Assembly (NCBI GenBank): GCA_030679145.1
Contig: JAUXTU010000036.1
Coordinates: forward strand, 150,480 to 214,479
DNA: 64,000 nucleotides
Direction of reading: 5' to 3'
DNA from: Bacteroidota bacterium
GTDB taxonomy: Bacteria > Bacteroidota > Ignavibacteria > UBA10030 > UBA8401
A program made the position numbers and the translations under genes. How positions within the stretch are numbered: the stretch's first letter is position 1; every line of letters starts with the position of its first letter. This document shows, in pieces, positions 36,353 through 45,623 of the stretch. The notes under the pieces are model-generated. The model saw only the letters and a list, made by a program, of their open reading frames with translations. It made no database searches and was not told the DNA's origin.

Positions 36353-37092
36353 TTACTTATTAACGCAATTATTTTTTGAAGATCTTCCGGTGTGTCAACG
36401 GGGAGCGATTCATATTCCGTGACGGCACATTTTATTTTGTAACCATTTTCTAAAATTCGTAACTGTTCAAGTTTTTCTGTTATCTCCAACGGAGATTGTT
36501 TCAATGTTGTATAATGCTGTAAAAAATCTGCACGATACACATAAATACCGAAGTGCTTGTAGAACTGTGTTCTCGCAAACCACTCATGATCCTTCTTTGC
36601 ATCACGCACATACGGGATTGGTGAACGGCTAAAATAGAGAGCGTAATTATTATTATCCAGCACCACTTTTACGATGTTAGGATTAAACACATCCTGATGT
36701 GTTGTTGTTTTTTTAACTGCTGTTCCGACAACTGCCGTTGCATCATCAATCAATAATTGTATCGTTTGGTCGATCAACTTTGGATCGATCATCGGTTCAT
36801 CCCCTTGAATGTTCACGACGATATCGGCTTGATAATTCTTCGCGATCAGTGCAATCCGATCGCTTCCGCTTTGAATATCTACGGGTGTCATCTGCACGTT
36901 TCCGCCGAATGCTTTCACAGCGGATTCTATTCGTTCATCATCTGTCGCAATAACGACATCAGTCAGCAGGGCAGATTTTTTTGCCTGTTCGTAAACACGT
37001 TGTATCATCGGTTTTCCGCAAATATCCACAAGCGGCTTTGCAGGAAGTCTGGTTGATGCGTAGCGGGATGGTATAATGCCGATTATTTTCAT
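36340..37092 (-). CDS. kdsB: 3-deoxy-manno-octulosonate cytidylyltransferase (CMP-KDO synthetase)
   Basis: The 250-residue protein starts MKIIGIIPSRYASTRLPAKP, contains VIATDDERI and VVNIQGDEPMIDP, and ends EKLEQLRILENGYKIKCAVT and VDTPEDLQKI, all diagnostic for KdsB. It couples KDO to CMP for lipopolysaccharide inner-core synthesis. This indicates a Gram-negative envelope. Its last residues and stop overlap a dispersed palindrome. A separate repeat lies between its start and gatC. Confidence 0.96.
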   Translation of the reverse strand: MKIIGIIPSRYASTRLPAKPLVDICGKPMIQRVYEQAKKSALLTDVVIATDDERIESAVKAFGGNVQMTPVDIQSGSDRIALIAKNYQADIVVNIQGDEPMIDPKLIDQTIQLLIDDATAVVGTAVKKTTTHQDVFNPNIVKVVLDNNNYALYFSRSPIPYVRDAKKDHEWFARTQFYKHFGIYVYRADFLQHYTTLKQSPLEITEKLEQLRILENGYKIKCAVTEYESLPVDTPEDLQKIIALISNRGL

Positions 37093-37109
37093 TTTATTTA
37101 TTTATTTAG

Positions 37110-37209
37110 GTCATTGCGAGCGAATGCTTTTTATGAGCGAAGCAATCTTACTACGCACAAGAAGATTGCTTCGTCGTCTTGAAAAAAAATCAAGACTCCT
37201 CGCAATGAC
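37110..37209. repeat. Dispersed inverted repeat (GTCATTGCGAG family)
   Basis: GTCATTGCGAG (37110-37120) and CTCGCAATGAC (37199-37209) are perfect inverted ends. Inside, GCGAAGCAATCTT and AAGATTGCTTCGTC form a second pair. It lies between gatC and kdsB. Confidence 0.8.
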
Positions 37210-37221
37210 GCTAAGGTATTT

Positions 37222-37509
37222 TTATCCAATCACTTTCGGAACTTTAAAATGTTCATCGGTCTTATCCGGAGCATTCTTCAATGCTTCATCGGTCGAGATC
37301 GACGGCTTCACGATATCATCACGAAAGACATTATTCAATTCGATCACTTGAGCCAACGGTTCAATATTCGTTGTATCAACGGAATTCAACTGCTCCATAT
37401 ATTTCAGAATATCGTTGAATTGGTGCGTGAACTTTTCTTTTTCCGCTTCGGAAAATTCCAATTTCGCAAGTTTCGCAATATGTTCTACATCTTTTATAGT
37501 GACGGACAT
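37222..37509 (-). CDS. gatC: Asp-tRNA(Asn)/Glu-tRNA(Gln) amidotransferase subunit C
   Basis: The 95-residue protein begins MSVTIKDVEHIAKLAKLEFS, has FNDILKYMEQLNSVDTTNIE and LNNVFRDDIV, and is normal in length. GatC joins GatA and GatB to form the transamidation complex, which here probably makes Gln-tRNA or Asn-tRNA. gatA and gatB are not in the window. It starts 2 bases after the plsC stop, so it shares that operon. Confidence 0.95.
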   Translation of the reverse strand: MSVTIKDVEHIAKLAKLEFSEAEKEKFTHQFNDILKYMEQLNSVDTTNIEPLAQVIELNNVFRDDIVKPSISTDEALKNAPDKTDEHFKVPKVIG

Positions 37510-37511
37510 AA

Positions 37512-38225
37512 TTATACCGGTTCTTTAAATTGGTGTACGATTATTTCACGAACAGTGTTCATCAATTGTATTTCCTGTTCGCGCGAGGTGATGTTCTTTG
37601 TTTCGATCGGAGCACTCACAACAACTTCGATCTGCGACGAACGAATATCGAACGAGCCTTTTGGAAGGATACTGTAACTTCCATTGATAGCGATTGGAAC
37701 GATCGGAATTCCTGATTTTGCCGCCAATGAAAATGCTCCCCGCTTGAACGGAAGCAGTTTACCGTCACGTGTTCGTGTTCCTTCTGCAAATAACAGCACT
37801 TGTCCACCTTCACCAATTGCTTTAGCCGCACGGTCGAGAGATTTCATCGCTTCAGTTCCTTTTGAACGATCGACCATAATATGATATCCCCAGCGAAGCG
37901 CCCAGCCCCAAAAAGGAATGTAGGACAATTCTTTCTTGAACATGATACGAATGTGCGGAAAGGTGTTCATCAATACCGGAATATCGAACATGCTTGCGTG
38001 ATTGCTGACAAGAATATAATTTCCGTATGGATTGACATGCTCCATTCCTTTTACAGTCAACGTTATTCTGCATAATATCAGCACAAATTTTGTCCATATT
38101 CTTCCGCTCCAAAAATAAATTTTTCCAGAGCGTTCGAACGGGAGCGAACATATTGCAAGAATGGAAACCGGAACAACTGTTACCGCGATAATGATAAGTC
38201 TGAGAATAGTAATAAACCATCTCAT
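37512..38225 (-). CDS. plsC: 1-acyl-sn-glycerol-3-phosphate acyltransferase
   Basis: The 237-residue protein has an N-terminal membrane helix (ITILRLIIIAVTVVPVSILA), the HX4D box in VSNHASMFDIPVLMN, FAEGTRTRDGKLLPFKRGAF and IPIVPIAINGS. It makes phosphatidic acid from lysophosphatidic acid. Its start overlaps the stop of the Ste24-like gene by four bases (ATGA), and gatC follows 2 bases after its stop. Confidence 0.92.
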   Translation of the reverse strand: MRWFITILRLIIIAVTVVPVSILAICSLPFERSGKIYFWSGRIWTKFVLILCRITLTVKGMEHVNPYGNYILVSNHASMFDIPVLMNTFPHIRIMFKKELSYIPFWGWALRWGYHIMVDRSKGTEAMKSLDRAAKAIGEGGQVLLFAEGTRTRDGKLLPFKRGAFSLAAKSGIPIVPIAINGSYSILPKGSFDIRSSQIEVVVSAPIETKNITSREQEIQLMNTVREIIVHQFKEPV

Positions 38226-39343
38226 ATGATCTGCTCCGCTGCGTGTATTCGTTTTGCAATGGAAGGGTGGCTGTAGAATAAAAATTCAACAAGCGCATGC
38301 GGTGTTCGATCTGCAAGATTCATTTCAGCAAGTTTGTTCATAGTTGAAATGAATGCGGGCTTATTCTTCGTCCGTTCAACGGCGTAACGATCAGCTTCAA
38401 ATTCATGTTTGCGAGAAATAATATTACCGATCGGTGACGTAAAAAGAGAATAGATGCTCAGCCATAATGTAAGCAGCGGAAGCGCGGCGATCTGACTGAT
38501 GGATGTGAATCCAAACCAGGATAACGAAGCAGAATATGCAAGCGATGTGAGATACAATCCAAGAAAGATACTGACCGTTCCGACAGCAATTCCTTTCCAG
38601 ATATGTCCATGCGAGTAATGTCCGAGTTCGTGAGCGAACACAGTTTCTATTTCATCTTCGGAAAAATTCTCGATCAACGTATCACCAAGCAAAATCCGTT
38701 TTGATTTTCCGATGCCGGTGAATGCAGCATTTGCTTTTTTTGTCGTTTTGCTCAGATTGAACGAATAAATCCCTTCAACATACATTGATGTTGATTTCGT
38801 TAACGACAGAATTTTTTCTTTCAACGGAGAATCTTCCAATGGAATTAATTTGTAAAACAATGGAAGAATCACAATGGGCGCAATTCGTGAGAGTCCGATG
38901 GAAACAATGAACAATGTCACTGCAACCGGGAACCACCAATACATGCTAAAAGTTAAAAGGAAGAAGTAAAAAATCAGTGCCAATGGAATAAATATTGGAA
39001 TGGCAATCAACATTCCTTTCACGCTTTCCCATAACCATTGGAAAAATGTTTGGTTTGAGAGATTGTATCGATGTTCAAGGATGAATCCGGCGTAAAAACT
39101 GAATGGAAACGAAACAATTCCGGTGATGATCCCAAAGATCGCTGAAAAAGTGATCACAGCGAAATAGACATTTGATGAAAAAGAAAAAGCGAATTGTTCT
39201 ATTGAAAGAGTATAACCGCCTGCAAGAAGACCGATTGTTAAAAGAAAGGATACCACACCGCCGATTAGAGACACTACAAGTTTGATCTTGTTGTACCGTT
39301 TTACATCATGTGCGGTCTCATTCATAAACAATAGGAATATCAT
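38222..39343 (-). CDS. Ste24-like M48 membrane metalloprotease
   Basis: The 373-residue protein has several hydrophobic helices and the zinc site FAHELGHYSHGH, with a later EFEADRYAVE as third ligand. It matches CAAX-prenyl-protease-1-like M48 enzymes, which in bacteria probably work in membrane protein quality control. The frame stays open upstream of the ATG at 39343 for about 25 hydrophobic codons (TIFTVGLLNFLSANVSLPIF) back to a stop, but without ATG, GTG or TTG. An ATG six codons downstream is another possible start. It is the first gene of the operon with plsC and gatC. Confidence 0.88.
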   Translation of the reverse strand: MIFLLFMNETAHDVKRYNKIKLVVSLIGGVVSFLLTIGLLAGGYTLSIEQFAFSFSSNVYFAVITFSAIFGIITGIVSFPFSFYAGFILEHRYNLSNQTFFQWLWESVKGMLIAIPIFIPLALIFYFFLLTFSMYWWFPVAVTLFIVSIGLSRIAPIVILPLFYKLIPLEDSPLKEKILSLTKSTSMYVEGIYSFNLSKTTKKANAAFTGIGKSKRILLGDTLIENFSEDEIETVFAHELGHYSHGHIWKGIAVGTVSIFLGLYLTSLAYSASLSWFGFTSISQIAALPLLTLWLSIYSLFTSPIGNIISRKHEFEADRYAVERTKNKPAFISTMNKLAEMNLADRTPHALVEFLFYSHPSIAKRIHAAEQII

Positions 39344-39564
39344 TCCAACAAATATTGGAAGAGATACATTGGCGCTAAGAAAATTGAGTAAACCGACAGT
39401 GAAGATTGTGGATTGGTGACCTGTGGTTTAATGAAAATACAAAAGGAGAAAGGAAAAAACAAATATTGTTTTTGACCTTTCGTTTGTAAAATTGCTTGAG
39501 AAATTGGAGAAAAGTTGAAGTTTTTCTATCGGCTTGAAGTTGTGAAACCGAAAAAGTATATTAA

Positions 39565-39686
39565 AAAGACATCTGAAAAATTTCTGAACCATAGTATCCG
39601 CAACCTTTAGGGTTGCGAAAAACAATTGATTTAGAGTTTTTAACGCACGCATAAAGCGTGCGGATACATTTTTCAGATGTCTCATT
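39565..39686. repeat. Composite inverted-repeat element, copy C
   Basis: GACATCTGAAAAAT (39568-39581) and ATTTTTCAGATGTC (39668-39681) are perfect inverted ends, continued by TCATT on the right. Inside lie CGCAACC TTTAG GGTTGCG and ACGCACGC ATAAAGCGTGCG palindromes, the outer pair being ATCCGCA / TGCGGAT. It lies in the gap upstream of the toxin-antitoxin genes. The rest of 39344-39706 shows nothing else recognisable. Confidence 0.8.
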
Positions 39687-39706
39687 AAAATAAAAACGAG
39701 CATATA

Positions 39707-39916
39707 ATGCATACAACATTCAGTGACATATTGGATAAGGTTGAAAAACTTCCAACGACCCAGCAAGAGACGCTTATTGATATTGTCCGAAAGCGTTTAA
39801 TTGAAGATCGTCGGATAGAAATCGGTAAAAATGCTGGTGAAACATTAAAAGCATTCCGAACAGGAAAAGCGAACAGGGGTAATGTTGAGGATTTGAAGAA
39901 AGCTCTCAAGAAATGA
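39707..39916 (+). CDS. Putative type II antitoxin
   Basis: This is a 69-residue helical protein: FSDILDKVEKLPTTQQETLI, then DIVRKRLIEDRRIEIGKNAG and a basic C-terminus LKKALKK. Such a short protein directly before a RelE/YafQ-type toxin is expected to be its antitoxin and DNA-binding autoregulator. The stop overlaps the toxin start by four bases (ATGA). It lies just after repeat copy C. Confidence 0.8.
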   Translation: MHTTFSDILDKVEKLPTTQQETLIDIVRKRLIEDRRIEIGKNAGETLKAFRTGKANRGNVEDLKKALKK

Positions 39917-40197
39917 ATCGCCAACTTGTTTGGCATAAAAGTTTTCTCCGTGCGTTCAAGAAACTGACAAAACGAAACGCAGTATTAGAAGAGAAAATTT
40001 TTACTACTCTGCAATTGCTAACCGATAACCCATTTCATCCCTTACTCGACACTCACAAACTTCACGGAACGCTTCTAGGATATTGGGCGTGTAGTGTTGA
40101 ATATGATTGTCGAATTGTATTTGTTATTGAAAAAGAAAAATCAACGATAGAGAACATCATTCTCATTGATATTGGAACTCATGATGAAGTGTATTGA
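39913..40197 (+). CDS. RelE/YafQ-type mRNA-interferase toxin
   Basis: The 94-residue basic protein has THKLHGTLLGYWACSVEYDC (with H48, H51, D65) and ends LIDIGTHDEVY with H90, the typical YafQ/RelE catalytic pattern. R67 follows in CRIVFVIEKEK. These enzymes cut mRNA on the ribosome. Translation is probably coupled to the antitoxin gene, with which it overlaps. Both genes appear intact. Confidence 0.85.
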   Translation: MNRQLVWHKSFLRAFKKLTKRNAVLEEKIFTTLQLLTDNPFHPLLDTHKLHGTLLGYWACSVEYDCRIVFVIEKEKSTIENIILIDIGTHDEVY

Positions 40198-40247
40198 TGG
40201 TTCAATAATCCCGAAATCATAAAAGACTTCGAGTATATACTATGAAA

Positions 40248-42524
40248 CTATTTTTCTTTTATTTCTCCTTTCTTCCCAAACTTTGATCGCAGATCTTCCA
40301 ACGAATACGAACGTTCTTTGAATGATTCAGTTTCGATTTTTTTCTTCGCGGGTGAAGTGATGCTTTGCTGAGATCGCATTGAAAGAGCGATTCGTTTCAA
40401 TTGCTCGTTCACTTCCATTACGCGAACTTTTACGATCTGTCCAACTTTAACCACCGTCTTTGCGTCTTCAACGTATCGATCGGCAAGCTGGGAAATGTGA
40501 ACAAGTCCGTCTTGATGCACACCGATATCAATAAAAGCGCCAAAGTTGGCAACGTTGGTAACAATTCCTTCTAATTCCATTCCCGGTTTCAGGTCGGAAA
40601 TTTCTTTGATGCCATCTTTGAATGTTGCGTATTTGAATTCCGCGCGCGGATCGCGTCCAGGTTTTTTTAACTCAGTGATGATGTCGCGCAATGTCGGTTC
40701 TCCGACAGTTTTTGTCACATATTTTTTGATATCGAGTTTATCAAGCGTAGAAGGATTCTTCATCACTTCATCGAATGTTAGTTTAACATCACCCAGAATT
40801 TTTTCAACGATCGGATAACTTTCCGGGTGAACACCGGAGCCGTCCAGCGGATTCTTTGCTTTTCGGATTCTTAAAAACCCTGCTGCTTGCTCAAATGCTT
40901 TCGGTCCAAATTTCGGAACTTTCTGTAGTTCTTTTCGACTTTTGAATGCACCGTTCTCATTTCTATACTCTACGATACTTTTTGCGAGTGGAAGATTTAT
41001 TCCCGCTACGTAACTAAGCAATTCTTTTGACGCCATATTCAGATCAACGCCGACAAAATTCACACAGCTTTGAACGGTCTCTTCCAATTTTTTCTTCAAT
41101 AATTTCTGATCCACATCATGTTGATATTGTCCGACGCCTATCGATTTCGGGTCGATCTTCACCAATTCTGCAAGTGGGTCCTGCAATCGTCGTCCGATGG
41201 AGATTGCACCGCGAACTGTTATATCCAGATCCGGGAATTCGTCAATCGCCACTTCGCTTGCAGAATAAATGGATGCGCCGGATTCGTTCACGATCACTTT
41301 GGTCGGTTTTTTCTTTATTCCTTTTAAAGCTTCAATAATGAATTCATCTGTCTCACGGCTCGCAGTACCATTACCGATCGCGATCAATTCGATGGAATAT
41401 TTTTCGATCAACCTCTGAACGACCTTTTTAGCTTTTTCCCGTTCCGCCTCGCCGGATGTATGCGGGAAGATGGCAATGTATTCCGAGAATTTCCCCGTCT
41501 CGTCCATCACCGCTACTTTGCATCCACTCCGGAATCCCGGATCAACGCCGAGCGTCGGTTTCATTCCTGCGGGAGAGGAGAGCAGCATTTCGCGAATATT
41601 CGATTCAAATGTTTTTATGGACTCGAGATCCGCGATCTCTTTTTTTGTCAGCCGTACTTCGCCGACAATGGTAGTTCGCATCAATCGTTCGAATGCATCT
41701 TTCAGCATTGCAGAATAGAATGTGCGTACCGCGTCGATATTGGATTTGCTTTCCTGGGATTCCAAATAATGGTGGACAAATTCCTCTTCAAAATGAATGG
41801 AGAACGATATGACATCTTCCGCTTCTCCGCGGCGCATGGCAAGCATATTATGTGGCTGGATATCCTTTACTTTGAATTTGTAATCGCGGTACATCTCGTA
41901 TTTTGTCGTGCCAACAGGGAATTTCTTTGCGTCGATCGTTGAAACGAACACTCCTTCCGATAATAAATACTCACGAATGTGCTGACGGTATTCTGCTTTC
42001 TCGGATATCTCTTCAGCGAGAATATCCGCTGCGCCGCCTAATGCTTCTTGAATTGTTTTTACATCCAGTTTCTTTGAAAGATATTTTTCCGCTTCTTTTT
42101 CCAGATTGACCCGCTTTGCTTCTGTATTATTCTTTGCTTTGATCCATTCAGCAAGCGGCTCCAATCCTTTTTCTTTTGCGATTGTTGCGCGGGTTCGTTT
42201 TTTCGGTTTATAGGGAAGATAGAGATCTTCCAATTCTGTTTTTGACAGACATTCTTGAATTGTCTTTTTTAATTTAGGAGTTAACTTTTTCTGTTCATCA
42301 ATTGATTTTAAGATTGTTTCTTTTCGTTCTTCCAATTCCAGAAGATAATCGAATCGGTCAAAAAGGTTACGAAGCTGGGTTTCGTCCATCTCTTCTGTGC
42401 GTTCTTTTCGATATCGTGCGATGAAGGGAATTGTCCCGCCATCGGCGCGAAGTTCAAGGGCATTTGCTACTTGTTTTGGTTTTAAGGAAAGTTCTTGCGA
42501 AAGCAGTTTTGGAATATCGAGCAT
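40248..42524 (-). CDS. tex: Tex-family RNA-binding transcription accessory protein
   Basis: This 758-residue protein has the Tex layout: an N-terminal helical domain (IPFIARYRKERTEEMDETQL), a YqgF-like domain with LGVDPGFRSGCKVAVMD, helix-hairpin-helix motifs (VAGINLPLAKSIVEYRNENG), and a C-terminal S1 domain (GIVTNVANFGAFIDIGVHQD GLVHISQLAD). Tex binds RNA and affects transcription and stress survival. The length is normal. It stands alone, with the type IX-secreted gene upstream. Confidence 0.96.
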   Translation of the reverse strand: MLDIPKLLSQELSLKPKQVANALELRADGGTIPFIARYRKERTEEMDETQLRNLFDRFDYLLELEERKETILKSIDEQKKLTPKLKKTIQECLSKTELEDLYLPYKPKKRTRATIAKEKGLEPLAEWIKAKNNTEAKRVNLEKEAEKYLSKKLDVKTIQEALGGAADILAEEISEKAEYRQHIREYLLSEGVFVSTIDAKKFPVGTTKYEMYRDYKFKVKDIQPHNMLAMRRGEAEDVISFSIHFEEEFVHHYLESQESKSNIDAVRTFYSAMLKDAFERLMRTTIVGEVRLTKKEIADLESIKTFESNIREMLLSSPAGMKPTLGVDPGFRSGCKVAVMDETGKFSEYIAIFPHTSGEAEREKAKKVVQRLIEKYSIELIAIGNGTASRETDEFIIEALKGIKKKPTKVIVNESGASIYSASEVAIDEFPDLDITVRGAISIGRRLQDPLAELVKIDPKSIGVGQYQHDVDQKLLKKKLEETVQSCVNFVGVDLNMASKELLSYVAGINLPLAKSIVEYRNENGAFKSRKELQKVPKFGPKAFEQAAGFLRIRKAKNPLDGSGVHPESYPIVEKILGDVKLTFDEVMKNPSTLDKLDIKKYVTKTVGEPTLRDIITELKKPGRDPRAEFKYATFKDGIKEISDLKPGMELEGIVTNVANFGAFIDIGVHQDGLVHISQLADRYVEDAKTVVKVGQIVKVRVMEVNEQLKRIALSMRSQQSITSPAKKKIETESFKERSYSLEDLRSKFGKKGEIKEK

Positions 42525-42673
42525 AAGAAAAGGAATAATTTAGAATGAATGAATAGTTGGATTACCGTACCGTCAGTAGGTTCAATGTACAAATAAAACA
42601 CCGCAGAAAATAAACCGTCATTTCTGCGGTGCTGTTGCAAAGATAGGAGAGAATTGGTGAATTACAAAATATT

Positions 42674-45577
42674 TTATTTGATGAGCACCATCTTTTTAGT
42701 TGACACGAAATTCCCAGCACGAAGAGTGTAAAAATAAATTCCGCTGGCCAGCCCGCCGGCATTTTGGCGGGAAAGTTTTGATGCGTTCAATTGTGCGGAA
42801 TAATTTCCCGCATCTTGTACTTCGTTCACCAGCGCGGCAACTTCTCTCCCTATAACATCATACACCTTTACCGTTACAAGAACAGCTTCCGGCAATTGGT
42901 ATTTGATTGTTGTAACGGGATTAAAAGGATTGGGGTAATTCTGAAACAATTCAAATGAACCTGGAATTGAACTATGATTGTTCTCTACCTCTAATGCTAC
43001 GTTCGAAACAGTAATCGTATCGTAATACGAAACACCTTTTATTGTAGAAATAAAAAGCGTATCTCCTCCTTGAATATCTTTTGCCGGCTCAAAAGGGTCA
43101 CCGGAAAAATAAATTTCCCATGTTGGACGTTCTTTACCTAGAATATTTTCCACAGCAATTACTGTAGATCCGTAAAGTGAATTTTCAGTAGAACTGAAAA
43201 AATAACTTTTTACAGCCGTGTTCGTTTTTTCATTAATCAATTTAAATTTAATTGGGTGTGCTCCCAAAATATCCGGGTATTTTGGATGTAATAAACTTGT
43301 ATCAACTACATAATTATAAAAAATCATTTTATAATCTACGGGGTTTGCATACAACGGGACTTCACCCGCAAAAATACTTTCCGCATAAAGGGAAACTTGA
43401 TACTTTGAAAGAGTGCTATCATTCCAAATGATTTTATTTACCTTAGTTATCGCACCATTAGAAAACAACGTAAGGCCGTCAAAAGCAGGAGACTCAGTAA
43501 ACGGACTCAACGGAACATTTTGAAGAGTATATATTCCTTTAGTTTTATTAAAGACAGTAAAAGTCCTTTTTTGTTTAGTTCCATAAGAATAGGAAAGGTC
43601 TTCAATAGTGTCACAAAACGAAATAACGTATGTGTCATTTGTTACTTTCTTTCGATCAAATACATTCACTGAAATTGAACTTGGATCGGAAAGATTCTGA
43701 TTGGTAAATAATGCATTGATATTTTGTAAAACAGATCTTGGCGTTTGTTTTGAAAATTTCAGTGTTGTAATAGTATATGTTAAACCGCCGTCGGAAAGCA
43801 CAAACTTTAATGAAATGGAATTACTATTAGGTAACGTTTCTAAATTTATTTTTACTGGTTGCGACGAAGTATCGGAATTTATGGTTTGGCTTGCGCTTAA
43901 TTGATATCCATTTCCCGCATCATACAACGTTTGAAGTGACAATATTGAATTGTCCGGGTCGCCGACCAGCATTTCAACATCAACAGTTTTTTGCGTCAGC
44001 GTATTGCCTGAAGAAAACATATCTCCCCGAACAGCAATAAATGGAGCACCGTTTCCGCTATTATCGACAGTAATATATCCGCTTTGAGAAAAATCAATCA
44101 ATTTTCCTTGAGCATCTTTCATAAAAATTCGAATGAAACCAAACGGACAATCGGCAATAGCGGTCGTATTCCATACATATGATAAATTATTTGATATATC
44201 GCTTACAATTGGTAGCCATGTAGTGCCGGCATCAGGACTGAAGTCAATATCAACCGAGCTCACAATTTTTTCTGAACTCCAGGAAATTTGAAAATTTTCA
44301 CTTACGGTTGTGTGCGATGTAAGATTTGTTAATTGAATGTGTGTTCCGATTTTGGAGGTATCGAAATTATTATTATACAGCACCTTTGCCATTTTTACTT
44401 TTTGAAAAATCTCTTTTGGTGTGTACCCATACGACATTACTGATACAATTTGCTTTGTCTCTCCCGATTCTAATGAAAAATAATTTGAACCAAATATGTA
44501 ATCTCCATCAGAACCTGCAACGGCAGTATCATTTATAATGTTGTCAGGATGAATAAAATGCCCTGGTTTTAATTTACCCCATAAAGATTCGTCATCTCCC
44601 ATTTTAAAATTGTTTGCCGGTGAAAAATAATCGAAGCTTGCAATTGAATCATTATTTGGCGCACCAACAAAAGCTGATCCAAACATTCCAACAGGTCCGC
44701 GCCACAGTGGATTACGTGAGGGTCCGCCATGTTTAAAGTCTCCGCTAACAATTACGTTTTCTTTTTTATAAAAAATTGTATAATCATCATTGTATTCTTG
44801 CGGACCGCCGTCATTTCCGGTAACTCCAATATATGTTCCTACTAAATCACCAAACACAACTTTGTTATATTTGAATGAACTTTCGTTTTTAATATCATAC
44901 ACTTTAAACATCACATCCCGAAAAAGCGGATGATTGAATTGCAAATATCGAACATCAACACGAATGCCGTGTCCTTTACGGCTTACATTGGTTGTGTCCG
45001 GATGATACGCAACGCCGAAAACATTGTTTGTGCTAATATTAAACCGCTCATCATTTTGGTCATCCATTTGAAAATATGTTTCAAGAGTAGCAACCGTTTT
45101 TCCCATTCCCAATAAGCCATTCCATTGTCCATTCCATAAAGTGGGCCACGATGACGGATCATTACTCATTGCTACAGTATCCACTGATGAATTTAAGAAA
45201 CCGCTTACAGGTTCAAATGCCCATTGTTTACCAGTGTTTGGATCTTCATCTCGTAATTGTGTGGGTCTACTGGTGGGGCAAGTTATTACAGAATGAATTG
45301 AATCCAATTTTCCATCGTTGTTATAATCTTTTATTGGTAATTCAAGTCCCAGTAAAACAGTTTCATCTCCGATATATCCATTCGATGGAAACAACCATGC
45401 ACCGCGTGAACCATTATCACCAGGCTGGCCTATCACGCCCCAATTGCCAAATACTGTTTTAATATTATTTCCATCCATTATTCCGAAGCGACGATACTCT
45501 TTACCGCTTTGTTGAGGAAAAATTTGTTGAGACGAAATAAGGAAGAATATAACGATGATGAAAATATGTTTGTTCAT
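42674..45577 (-). CDS. Large secreted protein with type IX sorting tail
   Basis: The product has 967 residues from the ATG at 45577, chosen because GGAG precedes it and a signal peptide follows (MNKHIFIIVIFFLISSQQIF). The body has many Asp/Gly/Asn-rich segments such as DYNNDGKLDSI and an Ig-like region, with no catalytic motif I recognise. The end has FQNYPNPFNPVTTIKYQLPE and YDVIGREVAALVNE, the standard type IX tail for export to the cell surface. A palindrome at 42752-42771 inserts RQNAGGLAS into this tail. It starts 46 bases after the stop of the VIT-VWA gene, so the two are probably co-transcribed. Confidence 0.85.
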   Translation of the reverse strand: MNKHIFIIVIFFLISSQQIFPQQSGKEYRRFGIMDGNNIKTVFGNWGVIGQPGDNGSRGAWLFPSNGYIGDETVLLGLELPIKDYNNDGKLDSIHSVITCPTSRPTQLRDEDPNTGKQWAFEPVSGFLNSSVDTVAMSNDPSSWPTLWNGQWNGLLGMGKTVATLETYFQMDDQNDERFNISTNNVFGVAYHPDTTNVSRKGHGIRVDVRYLQFNHPLFRDVMFKVYDIKNESSFKYNKVVFGDLVGTYIGVTGNDGGPQEYNDDYTIFYKKENVIVSGDFKHGGPSRNPLWRGPVGMFGSAFVGAPNNDSIASFDYFSPANNFKMGDDESLWGKLKPGHFIHPDNIINDTAVAGSDGDYIFGSNYFSLESGETKQIVSVMSYGYTPKEIFQKVKMAKVLYNNNFDTSKIGTHIQLTNLTSHTTVSENFQISWSSEKIVSSVDIDFSPDAGTTWLPIVSDISNNLSYVWNTTAIADCPFGFIRIFMKDAQGKLIDFSQSGYITVDNSGNGAPFIAVRGDMFSSGNTLTQKTVDVEMLVGDPDNSILSLQTLYDAGNGYQLSASQTINSDTSSQPVKINLETLPNSNSISLKFVLSDGGLTYTITTLKFSKQTPRSVLQNINALFTNQNLSDPSSISVNVFDRKKVTNDTYVISFCDTIEDLSYSYGTKQKRTFTVFNKTKGIYTLQNVPLSPFTESPAFDGLTLFSNGAITKVNKIIWNDSTLSKYQVSLYAESIFAGEVPLYANPVDYKMIFYNYVVDTSLLHPKYPDILGAHPIKFKLINEKTNTAVKSYFFSSTENSLYGSTVIAVENILGKERPTWEIYFSGDPFEPAKDIQGGDTLFISTIKGVSYYDTITVSNVALEVENNHSSIPGSFELFQNYPNPFNPVTTIKYQLPEAVLVTVKVYDVIGREVAALVNEVQDAGNYSAQLNASKLSRQNAGGLASGIYFYTLRAGNFVSTKKMVLIK
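42752..42771. repeat. Palindrome inserted in a type IX sorting tail
   Basis: CCCGCC (42752-42757) and GGCGGG (42766-42771) are inverted arms around GGCATTTT. It is read in frame as part of RQNAGGLAS in the secretion tail of the 967-residue protein. A related GCCCGCC AAC GGCGGGC palindrome lies in the terminator at 10773-10826. Confidence 0.7.
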
Positions 45578-45623
45578 AAAACTCCAGTGATTACATTTTT
45601 TAATCCTATTGCCAGTCAAATTT

